Part shown: one piece after another, positions 1-5,870 of the stretch
Layout: every line of letters starts with the position of its first letter
Position numbering within the stretch: position 1 is the first letter of the stretch
Source: Desulfarculus sp.
GTDB lineage: Bacteria; Desulfobacterota; Desulfarculia; Desulfarculales; Desulfarculaceae
Direction: 5' to 3'
Length of the DNA: 5,870 nucleotides
Assembly (NCBI GenBank): GCA_020216625.1
Contig: JAIUYB010000171.1
Location: forward strand, 1-5,870
Made by a program: the position numbers and the translations under genes
The notes under the pieces: generated by a model
Told to the model about the DNA's origin: nothing
The model's input: only the letters and a program-made list of their open reading frames with translations
Databases searched by the model: none

Positions 1-611
1 AATCGGTAGGAATCACGGCGCAGCTCGGCGGTGCGGCGGGCGATCTCCAGTTGGTGGTCCAGGCTGCGCAGGTTGACGTAGGCCCCGGCCACCGCCGCCA
101 CCAGGGAGAGCACCGCTCCCCGGCGCCCCTCCTCGCTAGCCAGCAGATTGGCCCGCGCCGCCTGGTTGGCCCGGCGCACCCGGCCCCAGAGGTCCACCTC
201 CCAGCTGGCGTTGAGGGCGCCCTGCAGGCTGTTGGCCGTCACCTGGTAGCCGGAGGGCAGCGGGTTGGCCCCTTGCTCGCTGACCCGCTGCCGTTGGGCG
301 TCGAGGCTGGCCCCGACCTGGGGGAAGAGGTCGGCCCGCGCCACGCCATACAGGGCCGCGTACTGCTCCACCCGGGCGGCGGCGATGAGCAGATCCAGGT
401 TCTCCCGCAGGGCGACATCGATCAGCTCTTCCAGAACCGGGTCGCCGAATTGACGCCACCAGCCGGCCTGGGCGATTTGGCGCGATTGCTGAGCGTCCAG
501 CCGCCAGGCCGAAGGCGTTTCCACCTCCGGGCGCTGGTAGTCAGGACCCACCAGACAGCCCCCCGCGACCAGGGCCAGGGCCAGGACAACGGCGGTGAAG
601 GCTCTAGGCAT
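1..611 (-). CDS. Outer-membrane efflux lipoprotein, NodT/OprM-type (partial, C-terminus beyond left edge)
   Basis: This is the TolC-like exit duct of a tripartite efflux system. The ATG at 611-609 opens 203 codons that run off the window; complete family members are usually about 450-500 residues, so a little under half is present. Residues 1-18 form a signal peptide with a hydrophobic core (VVLALALVAGG) ending at lipobox Cys19. The following LVGPDYQRP is the characteristic start of mature NodT-family proteins. Leu at position +2 is compatible with outer-membrane sorting by the E. coli rule. WWRQFGDPVL (51-60) and the helix-rich stretch after it (ALRENLDLLIAAARVEQY) match the first helical hairpin of the OEP domain, and WEVDLWGRVRR (137-147) is the usual family signature after the first beta strands. 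The gene overlaps the pump gene by 8 nt, so it is the third operon gene and probably translationally coupled. The family call is firm; the substrate cannot be told. Which neighbours follow it is outside the window. Confidence 0.93.
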   Translation of the reverse strand, partial: MPRAFTAVVLALALVAGGCLVGPDYQRPEVETPSAWRLDAQQSRQIAQAGWWRQFGDPVLEELIDVALRENLDLLIAAARVEQYAALYGVARADLFPQVGASLDAQRQRVSEQGANPLPSGYQVTANSLQGALNASWEVDLWGRVRRANQAARANLLASEEGRRGAVLSLVAAVAGAYVNLRSLDHQLEIARRTAELRRDSYR

Positions 612-3600
612 GGCCGCCTCCTTCCTGGCCTGGGCCGTCGCCAGGGCCTTCCGATTTCTTGCGAATCAACCTTTCCATCACATAGAAAGTCACCGGCACG
701 ATGAAGATCGCGATGGCCGTGGCCGCCACCATGCCTCCGATCACCGCCGTGCCCATCACCTGGCGGGCGATGGCCCCCGCCCCCTTGGCCAGGGCTAGCG
801 GCACGCAGCCCAGGATGAAGGCCAGGGAGGTCATCAGGATCGGCCGCAGACGCAGGCGGGCCCCCTCCAGAGCCGCCTCCACCAGGGGCCGGCCCCGCTC
901 GTACTCCATCTTGGCGAACTCAACGATCAAGATCGCGTTCTTGGCCGAAAGTCCGATCAGCATCACCAGGCCGATCTGGGCGTAGACATTGTTCTCCTGA
1001 CCCCGGAGCAACAGGGCCGCGAAGGCCCCGGCCACGGCGATGGGCGTGGCCAGCAGAACGCTGAAAGGCAGGGACCAGCTCTCGTATTGGGCGGCCAGGA
1101 TCAGGAAGACGCACAATAGCGAGAAGCCGAAGATGAACAGAGGAGAAACGCCCCTGCGGGCCTGATCCTCCTGGAAGGACATGCCCAGGTAGTCGAAACC
1201 CATCTCCCGGGGCATGGTCTGGTGGAAGACCTCCTCCAGGGCGACCATGGCCTGGGTCGAGCTGTAGCCGGGCGCCGCCTCGGCGTTGATCTGGGCCGCG
1301 CGGTAGAGGTTGTAGCGCATGGTGAATTCGGGACCGGAGGCGTTGCGGGTGGTGGTCAAGGCGGAAAGGGGAACCATGTCGCCCCGCTGATTGCGCACAT
1401 GGAACAAGCCCACATCGGCGATCCTGGTGCGATAGTCGCCCTCGGCCTGGACGTAGACCTGCCACTGGCGTCCGAAGCGATTGAAGTAGTTCACGAAGCC
1501 GCTGCCCAAGAAGCTTTGCAGCGTGCGGTAGACGTCGCCCAGATTCACGCCCTGACGCATGGCCTTGTCGCGGTCCACGTCCACAAAGATCTGGGGCACC
1601 GAGGGCCGGAAGGTGCTGCTGACCATCGCCAGCTCCGGGCGCTTTCTGGCCGCGGCCAGAAACTTGGCCAGGTTGTCGTCGAGGAAGTCCAGATCCTTGC
1701 CGGCGCGGTCCTCCAGCACGAAGGTCACGCCGCCGCTGGTTCCGATGCCAGGGATGGCCGGTGGCGAGAAGGCGAAGCCGACGGCGCCGCTCAGGCCGGC
1801 CAGCTTGCGGGTGACCGCGCCCTTGAGCGCCTCGTATTTCTCCTCGGGCTTCTGGCGCGCGGCCCAATCCTCCAGGGTCACGAAGAAGAAGGCGCTGTAG
1901 GTGTTGGCCACCGAGCTGATCATGTTGTAGCCCACGATGGTGGAACAGTACTTAACGCCCGGGGTTTGCTGGATCAGCTTCTCGGCCTGGCGGCAGACCT
2001 CGTCGGTGCGTTGCAGGCTGGCGGCGTCGGGCAGTTGCAGGCCAGCGAAGAGATAGCCCTGGTCCTCCTCGGGCAGGAAGGATGATGGCAGCGCCTTGCC
2101 CATCATTCCCGAAAGCGCCGCCACGCCCACCAGGAAAAGCACGCTCACCACGCTCTTGCGGATGGCCAGGCCGCAGGTGTCGCGGTAACCGTCGGCGGCG
2201 CGGCCAAAGACGCGGTTGAACCAGCGGTAGAAGCCCTGCAGAGGGCCGGTCGAGTCCCCTTTGGGCCGCAGGAGCAGCGCGGCCAGGGCCGGGCTCAGGG
2301 TCAGGGCGTTGAAGGCCGAGATGATGACCGAGATGGCGATGGTCACCGCGAACTGTTGGTAGAGCCGGCCGGTGATGCCGGGGATGAAGGCGGTGGGCAC
2401 GAAGACCGCGGCCAGGATAACGGCGATGGCGATGACCGGGCCGGAGACCTCCTCCATGGCCTTGAGGGTGGCCTCCTTGGGCGGCAGGCCCCCCTCGATG
2501 TGGTGCTCCACCGCCTCCACCACCACGATGGCGTCGTCCACCACCAGGCCGATGGCCAGCACCAGGCCGAACAGCGACAGGGTGTTGATCGAGAAGCCAA
2601 ACAGGGGGAAGAGCATGAAGGTGCCCACCAGGGACACCGGCACCGCCAGGAGGGGGATCAGGGTGGCCCGCCAGCCCTGGAGGAAGATGAAGACCACCAC
2701 GATCACCAGGGCCAGGGCCTCCAGCAGGGTCTGCCGGATCTCCTTCATGCCCTCGGTGATGGGCAGGGTGGTGTCCAGGGCCACGGCGTATTCAAGGTCG
2801 GGCGGGAAGCTGTTGGCCAGTTGGGCCATCAGCGCCTTGGCTTCCTCGGCCGCCTCCAGGGCGTTGGAGCCCGGCATCTGGTAGAGAGCCAGCAGGGCGC
2901 AGGACTTGCCGTTCAGCCGGGCCTTGATGTTCTCGCTCTGCGCCCCCAGGGCCAGGCGGGCCACGTCCCCCAAGCGCACCAGGGTGCCGTCAGGGTTGGC
3001 CTTGAGCACGATGCGGGCGAACTCTTCCTCGGTCTGGAGGCGGCCGGCGGCGCGCACGGCATAGGTGAATTCCTGGCCCGGAGGCACCGGCTCGGCCCCC
3101 ACCTGGCCGGCGGGGTTGACCGTGTTCTGGGTGTTGACGGCGTTGACTATGTCGGGGATGGTGATGCCCATCTTGGCCAGGCGGTCGGGCCGCACCCAAA
3201 TCCGCATGGCGTATTGACCGGCGCCGAATACGGTGACACTGGCCACGCCCTTGACCCGGGTCATCTGGTCGTTGATGTTGATGTAGGCGTAGTTGGCCAG
3301 GAAAGTCTCGTCATAGCTGCCGCCCGGGGAGTACAGGGCGAACAGCACCAGGGGCATGGACGTGGATTTCTGCACCGTCACCCCGAAGCTGCGCACGTCG
3401 TTGGGCAGTTGGGAGTCGGCCTGGCTGGAGCGCATCTGGGCCAATATCTGGTCGGTGTTGGCGTCGGTCTTGAGCCCGAAGTTGACCGTGAGCTGCATGC
3501 GCCCGTCGTTGGAATTGACGGAGTACATGTAGTCCATGTTGTCCACGCCCGACATCTGCTGCTCGATGGGGGTGGCCACCGACTCCTCCACGGTCAGGGC

Positions 3601-3759
3601 GTCGGCGCCGGTGAAGGTGGCGTTGACCTTGACCGCCGGGGGCACGATGTCCGGGAACTGGGCGATGGGCAACCCGCTATAGGCCACCAGACCGATGATG
3701 ACCATGAGGATGGATATGACCATGGCCACGATGGGACGGTTGATGAAGAACCGAGACAT
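604..3759 (-). CDS. RND efflux pump, HAE1 family inner-membrane permease (AcrB/MexF-like)
   Basis: This is the proton-driven trimeric pump subunit that expels hydrophobic or amphiphilic compounds. At 1051 residues it has the full family length. The duplicated RND plan is visible: TM1 at about 10-30, a first periplasmic loop to about 340, TM2-TM6 at about 344-494, TM7 at about 537-557, a second large loop, and TM8-TM12 at about 872-1026. The proton-relay residues are present: D408 and D409 in GLVVDDAIVVVE, K940 in GLSAKNAILIVEF, and R970 and T977 around LRLRPILMTS. By hand comparison with E. coli AcrB, F178 and F628 of the drug pocket are kept (F178, F626 here), but F136, F610, F615 and F617 appear replaced by P136, S606, Y611 and M613. 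The substrate range therefore cannot be copied from AcrB. The start follows the adaptor stop by 5 nt. The hydrophilic C-terminal tail (KKSEGPGDGPGQEGGGHA) also encodes the next gene's ribosome binding site. The HAE1 signature clearly excludes the heavy-metal CusA type. Confidence 0.97.
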   Translation of the reverse strand: MSRFFINRPIVAMVISILMVIIGLVAYSGLPIAQFPDIVPPAVKVNATFTGADALTVEESVATPIEQQMSGVDNMDYMYSVNSNDGRMQLTVNFGLKTDANTDQILAQMRSSQADSQLPNDVRSFGVTVQKSTSMPLVLFALYSPGGSYDETFLANYAYININDQMTRVKGVASVTVFGAGQYAMRIWVRPDRLAKMGITIPDIVNAVNTQNTVNPAGQVGAEPVPPGQEFTYAVRAAGRLQTEEEFARIVLKANPDGTLVRLGDVARLALGAQSENIKARLNGKSCALLALYQMPGSNALEAAEEAKALMAQLANSFPPDLEYAVALDTTLPITEGMKEIRQTLLEALALVIVVVFIFLQGWRATLIPLLAVPVSLVGTFMLFPLFGFSINTLSLFGLVLAIGLVVDDAIVVVEAVEHHIEGGLPPKEATLKAMEEVSGPVIAIAVILAAVFVPTAFIPGITGRLYQQFAVTIAISVIISAFNALTLSPALAALLLRPKGDSTGPLQGFYRWFNRVFGRAADGYRDTCGLAIRKSVVSVLFLVGVAALSGMMGKALPSSFLPEEDQGYLFAGLQLPDAASLQRTDEVCRQAEKLIQQTPGVKYCSTIVGYNMISSVANTYSAFFFVTLEDWAARQKPEEKYEALKGAVTRKLAGLSGAVGFAFSPPAIPGIGTSGGVTFVLEDRAGKDLDFLDDNLAKFLAAARKRPELAMVSSTFRPSVPQIFVDVDRDKAMRQGVNLGDVYRTLQSFLGSGFVNYFNRFGRQWQVYVQAEGDYRTRIADVGLFHVRNQRGDMVPLSALTTTRNASGPEFTMRYNLYRAAQINAEAAPGYSSTQAMVALEEVFHQTMPREMGFDYLGMSFQEDQARRGVSPLFIFGFSLLCVFLILAAQYESWSLPFSVLLATPIAVAGAFAALLLRGQENNVYAQIGLVMLIGLSAKNAILIVEFAKMEYERGRPLVEAALEGARLRLRPILMTSLAFILGCVPLALAKGAGAIARQVMGTAVIGGMVAATAIAIFIVPVTFYVMERLIRKKSEGPGDGPGQEGGGHA
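617..621 (-). promoter_or_regulatory. Ribosome binding site of the outer-membrane factor gene
   Basis: On the minus strand GGAGG lies 5 nt before the ATG at 611 and is extended upstream as AGGAAGGAGG. It sits inside the last codons of the pump gene. This strong Shine-Dalgarno match supports the chosen start, although that start overlaps the pump's stop codon. Confidence 0.8.
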
Positions 3760-3764
3760 GGGCT

Positions 3765-4952
3765 CTAACCTCGCTCGGAGGCGGGCGCGGTGTGCGACGG
3801 TGATGGCGTGAAGGGCTTGGGCCTCACCGCCTGGCCCTGACGGGCCTTCATGGCGCCTTCGACCACCACTCTCTCGCCCGGCTTGATTCCCTCCTCGATG
3901 ACCCAGTCGGATTTGATGCGCTCGCCCACCCTGACCGGACGGATGTCGACCTTGTCATCGGCCCCCACCACCGCCACCAGGAAGCGCCCCTGCACCTCGC
4001 TCACCGCCCGCTGGGGTATGACGATGGCTCCCCGCCTCATCTCCAGCAGGACGCGCACCCGGGCGAACATGCCGGGCCGCAGGTAGTTATCTGGGTTGGG
4101 GAACAGGGCCGCCACCTTGATGGTCCCGGTGCCTGGGTCCACCTGGCGGTCGGCGAAGATGAAATGGCCCTTATGGGGATAAAGATTGCCATTGGCCAGG
4201 ATCAGATCCAGGGGGAGCCGGGCTTCCTCCTTGCCACCCTGGCTGGTCTCGAACGCCTGCAGGTAATCGCGCTCGCTGATACCGACAAAGACCTTGATGG
4301 GGTTGACCGTGGAGACGGTGGTCAGCTCCTCGGTGCTGCCGGGCCCCACCAGGTCGCCGATCTGGGCCTTGGCGATGCCGGCCACCCCGTCGATGGGCGA
4401 AATGATTTTTGTGAAGCCCAGATCCAGGCGGGCCTTGTCCACCGCCGCCTGGGCCGCCTGCACCGTCGCCTCCCGCGACTGCTCGCTGCCCAAGGCCTCG
4501 TCCAGGTCCTTCTGGCTCACCGCCTTTTGCGCCGCCAGGGGGCGGATACGCTTGAGGTTGGACTGGGCCGTCTCCCACAGGGCCTTTTCCTGGGCCAGAT
4601 TGGCCAGGGCCTGGTTCAGGGCCGCCTGGAAGGTGCGGGGATCGATCTCGAACAGCACCTGGCCTTTCTTGACCAGGGAGCCCTCCTGGTAATTGCGCTT
4701 GATCAGATAGCCCTGCACCTGGGCCCGGATGGTGGCGTTGACCATGCCGTCCAGGCTGGCCACCCATTCATAGTGGATCGGCACGTCCCGGGGGGGCGCC
4801 GCCAGCACCTCCACCTCTGGCGCCAGCGCAGATGGGGAGGGCTTGTCCTGGCACCCAGCCAGGAAAAGGACCGCCAGGACAGACAAGAGGACCGGCCAGA
4901 AACGGCCGTGGGAGGGCCTTGCCAGGCGAGGTTGACTCGCTATGCGATTCAT
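3765..4952 (-). CDS. RND periplasmic adaptor subunit (membrane fusion lipoprotein, AcrA/MexA-like)
   Basis: This protein bridges the pump and the outer-membrane channel across the periplasm. It has 395 residues, normal for the AcrA family. A signal peptide with hydrophobic core at 19-32 ends in lipobox LAGC (Cys34), so it should be a lipoprotein. Domains in order are: first lipoyl half at about 70-104 (RAQVQGYLIKR, GSLVKKGQVLFEIDP); helical hairpin at about 105-180; second lipoyl half at about 181-212 (ISPIDGVAGIAKAQIGDLV); beta barrel at about 213-305 (TVNPIKVFVGISERDYL, LRPGMFARVRV); membrane-proximal domain at about 305-380. The hairpin tip carries R135-x3-L139-x6-S146, the spacing of the RLS motif that docks TolC-type channels. 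The reading frame stays open far upstream of 4952. I chose ATG 4952 because it directly precedes the signal peptide and has GGAG 8 nt before it. As first gene of the operon it probably receives regulation from the preceding intergenic region. Confidence 0.95.
   Translation of the reverse strand: MNRIASQPRLARPSHGRFWPVLLSVLAVLFLAGCQDKPSPSALAPEVEVLAAPPRDVPIHYEWVASLDGMVNATIRAQVQGYLIKRNYQEGSLVKKGQVLFEIDPRTFQAALNQALANLAQEKALWETAQSNLKRIRPLAAQKAVSQKDLDEALGSEQSREATVQAAQAAVDKARLDLGFTKIISPIDGVAGIAKAQIGDLVGPGSTEELTTVSTVNPIKVFVGISERDYLQAFETSQGGKEEARLPLDLILANGNLYPHKGHFIFADRQVDPGTGTIKVAALFPNPDNYLRPGMFARVRVLLEMRRGAIVIPQRAVSEVQGRFLVAVVGADDKVDIRPVRVGERIKSDWVIEEGIKPGERVVVEGAMKARQGQAVRPKPFTPSPSHTAPASERG
3769..3772 (-). 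promoter_or_regulatory. Ribosome binding site of the pump gene
   Basis: GAGG on the minus strand lies 9 nt before the pump ATG at 3759, within the last sense codons of the adaptor gene. The match is moderate. Together with the 5-nt gap between stop and start it suggests reinitiation or coupled translation. Confidence 0.55.
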
Positions 4953-4960
4953 CACGCGTA

Positions 4961-4964
4961 CTCC
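4961..4964 (-). promoter_or_regulatory. Ribosome binding site of the adaptor gene
   Basis: GGAG on the minus strand lies 8 nt before the ATG at 4952. It decides the start in a frame with no upstream stop inside the intergenic region, and the signal peptide beginning at this ATG agrees. Confidence 0.6.
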
Positions 4965-4977
4965 GTGGCGCCAAAGG

Positions 4978-4995
4978 GGCGAGGTGCGTCTCGCC
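4978..4995. repeat. Small perfect inverted repeat (6-bp arms) in the adaptor leader
   Basis: GGCGAG at 4978-4983 and CTCGCC at 4990-4995 are exact reverse complements around a 6-nt spacer. In the transcript the stem would end 13 nt upstream of the GGAG ribosome binding site. A 6-bp stem of this composition can arise by chance in GC-rich DNA, so a role in translation or as an operator is only a possibility. Confidence 0.4.
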
Positions 4996-5055
4996 AGCCG
5001 TCGCGGGCCGGCATCCAGGGGCGGGAGGTGGCCAGGGCCCGGCGGTCCCCCGATC

Positions 5056-5081
5056 CGCATGCGCCGCGCCGGGCGCATGCG
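5056..5081. repeat. Perfect 10-bp inverted repeat built from two CGCATGCG palindromes
   Basis: CGCATGCGCC at 5056-5065 and GGCGCATGCG at 5072-5081 are exact reverse complements separated by the 6-nt spacer GCGCCG. Each arm contains the 8-bp self-palindrome CGCATGCG (5056-5063 and 5074-5081), with centres 18 bp apart. The element lies 104 bp before the adaptor start and no T run follows it on either strand. That fits a binding site for a dimeric repressor, possibly two dimers, better than a Rho-independent terminator. The structure is directly visible; the operator role is inference. Confidence 0.55.
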
Positions 5082-5123
5082 CCATCGACGTGGTTGCGGA
5101 CCGCTCCCGCCATTGGAACCCAT

Positions 5124-5153
5124 TATGGCTTCACCATCGGCTCCAAGGCCATA
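5124..5153. repeat. Imperfect inverted repeat in the AT-richer part of the intergenic region
   Basis: TATGGCTT at 5124-5131 pairs with AAGGCCATA at 5145-5153, leaving one bulged G and a 13-nt loop. It overlaps the weak -10-like hexamer CATAAT. It could be a weak operator, an RNA stem, or chance. Confidence 0.3.
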
Positions 5154-5188
5154 GTTATAAACATGACAACCCAGTTTGGCGGTCTGGT

Positions 5189-5869
5189 TCAACGACAGCA
5201 AGGCAGCCATTTTATAATCCAGGGGCTGACCGGGCCGACCTCGGTGGGCGCCCCGGCGGTCATCGGCTCCAGCTCCAGGCGATAGATCACCCCGGGCGTG
5301 AGGTCCTCGGGATCGCCGGTGCGCAGGCCCGAGCCCACGAACACCTGGCCGTCCACCTCGGCCAGCTTCACCGCCCAATCTCCGGCCCCCTCCTGCCAGG
5401 CCACCTGCTCCAGCACCACCTCGCCGTCGGCCAGGCGCGGTTGGTAAATACCGATGGCCCCCCGCTGCGCGTCGCGGGTGGGGAACAGCATCGCGCCGGT
5501 GCGGGGATGACGCAGGGGTTCGCCCAGGATCTCGATCCGCTCCGCCCGCCCGGCGGGTTTGTGGTAAATGCACTCCCGCCAGTTCAGCAGGTCGCTGACC
5601 GTGGACCACAGCACCCGCCCGTCCTCCAGGGCCAGGTAGGCCAGGCCGTCGGCGTTGTCCACCCGCGCGAATCCCCAGGCGTCTTGTTCCAGGATGGTCT
5701 GGACGCCGCCGTCGGGCCGCGCCAGGTGCAGGCGGCACTGGCCGTAAGTGCTGGTGGAGATCAGGGTGGAGCCGGCGTTGAGCCCCATCGTGATGTCGCT
5801 GACCGCGGTCGGGAAGCGCATGTCCGGGGTGGCGGCTAAAAGCCTCCATTCACGGTCGCGGATCAGCAC
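5189..5869 (-). CDS. Unidentified protein, possibly beta-propeller-like (5' partial)
   Basis: I do not recognise this family. The frame is open from the right edge to a TGA at 5191-5189, giving 226 residues. The first codon in the window is GTG and looks internal; the first ATG (5821, residue 17) lacks a well-placed ribosome binding site, so the true start is probably beyond the edge. There is no membrane segment. Short beta-rich units recur every 40-50 residues: TLISTSTYGQCRLHLARPDG (35-54), GLAYLALEDGRVLWST (75-90), GAMLFPTRDAQRGAIGIYQP (125-144) and AVKLAEVDGQVFVGSG (166-181). Each is a hydrophobic strand, a DG-type turn, then another strand, as in propeller blades; STVSDLLNW (89-97) faintly recalls an Asp-box. 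Codon use to about residue 216 matches the neighbours. The last ten residues (WIIKWLPCCR) fall in AT-richer DNA with an ATA codon and may not be the original C-terminus. The 236-bp gap argues against a shared job with the efflux operon. I am confident it is coding, but not of any function. Confidence 0.7.
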   Translation of the reverse strand: MLIRDREWRLLAATPDMRFPTAVSDITMGLNAGSTLISTSTYGQCRLHLARPDGGVQTILEQDAWGFARVDNADGLAYLALEDGRVLWSTVSDLLNWRECIYHKPAGRAERIEILGEPLRHPRTGAMLFPTRDAQRGAIGIYQPRLADGEVVLEQVAWQEGAGDWAVKLAEVDGQVFVGSGLRTGDPEDLTPGVIYRLELEPMTAGAPTEVGPVSPWIIKWLPCCR

Positions 5870-5870
5870 C

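Larger units (their letters stand above)
4953..5188 (-). other. Intergenic region upstream of the efflux operon
   Basis: These 236 bp separate the stop of the upstream gene from the adaptor start. No protein is recognisable. The upstream half (about 5111-5188, extending to about 5220 in the end of the neighbouring gene) is clearly AT-richer than anything else in the window. The downstream half returns to very high GC. It is the natural place for an operon promoter, but I see no convincing -35/-10 pair. The best -10-like hexamer, CATAAT on the minus strand at 5127-5122, has only a poor -35 (GGCCTT) at 17-bp spacing. No stem followed by a T run marks the end of the upstream gene, so read-through from it cannot be excluded. 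Confidence 0.6.

Noticed and set aside
2356..3768. A 470-codon open frame on the plus strand antisense to the pump
   Set aside because: It lies entirely opposite a clearly conserved gene. Its translation is a low-complexity run of G, H, D, Q and V typical of antisense frames in GC-rich DNA, with no family motif.
5056..5081. Rho-independent terminator for the upstream gene
   Set aside because: The stem is strong, but no T run follows on the minus strand and the sequence after it is GC-rich. It also lies more than 100 bp past the stop codon.
5122..5177. Sigma-70 promoter using CATAAT, TATAAC or TTGTCA in the AT-richer island
   Set aside because: None of these hexamers has an acceptable partner at 16-18 bp spacing, so I do not list a promoter.
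4164..5285. Long plus-strand open frames opposite the adaptor and intergenic region
   Set aside because: They are antisense to the well-supported adaptor gene, have biased composition, and show no recognisable domain or ribosome binding site.
4953..5849. Upstream in-frame extension of the adaptor, including ATG at 5210 (MAALLSLNQTAKLGC...)
   Set aside because: The frame has no stop, but stop-free frames are common in GC-rich DNA. The extension would bury the signal peptide and lipobox of the adaptor deep inside the protein, and part of it overlaps the upstream gene in another frame. ATG 4952 has a ribosome binding site and an immediate signal peptide.
1..5870. CRISPR array, tRNA or rRNA genes, insertion sequence or attachment site
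   Set aside because: I saw no regularly spaced repeats, no cloverleaf-like or rRNA-like stretches, no transposase or integrase sequence, and no terminal inverted repeats with target duplications.

Overview
The window is GC-rich throughout, with a strong G/C preference at third codon positions, and every gene I can support lies on the minus strand. It reads as chromosomal DNA of a GC-rich Gram-negative bacterium: two of the products carry lipoprotein signal peptides and together they build a double-membrane export machine. The pump's protein style suggests a proteobacterium in the broad sense, possibly of the former deltaproteobacterial (Desulfobacterota) type. That placement is an impression from protein style, not a demonstrated assignment.

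Layout in the direction of transcription (right to left). (1) 5869-5189: the 3' part of an unrecognised gene, probably a beta-propeller-like protein, whose start lies beyond the right edge. (2) 5188-4953: a 236-bp intergenic region with an AT-richer island, a 10-bp inverted repeat made of two CGCATGCG palindromes, and a small hairpin close to the next gene. (3) 4952-3765: an RND-type periplasmic adaptor (membrane fusion protein) with a lipoprotein signal. (4) 3759-604: a full-length HAE1-family RND inner-membrane pump. (5) 611-1: the N-terminal 203 residues of a NodT-family outer-membrane factor lipoprotein, cut by the left edge.

Genes 3 to 5 form a compact operon. The adaptor stop and pump start are 5 nt apart, and the pump and outer-membrane factor overlap by 8 nt. 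Their products should assemble into a tripartite proton-driven efflux channel: the pump captures substrates from the periplasm and inner membrane, the adaptor bridges the periplasm, and the outer-membrane factor is the exit duct. The pump keeps the proton-relay residues (D408, D409, K940, R970, T977) and the adaptor keeps the R-x3-L-x6-S tip motif for docking on TolC-like channels, so the system looks functional. No regulator gene lies inside the window.

I found no convincing evidence of a new biological system. The points most worth a second look are the palindromic intergenic element, the unidentified upstream gene with an atypical C-terminal tail, and the altered drug-pocket residues of the pump.
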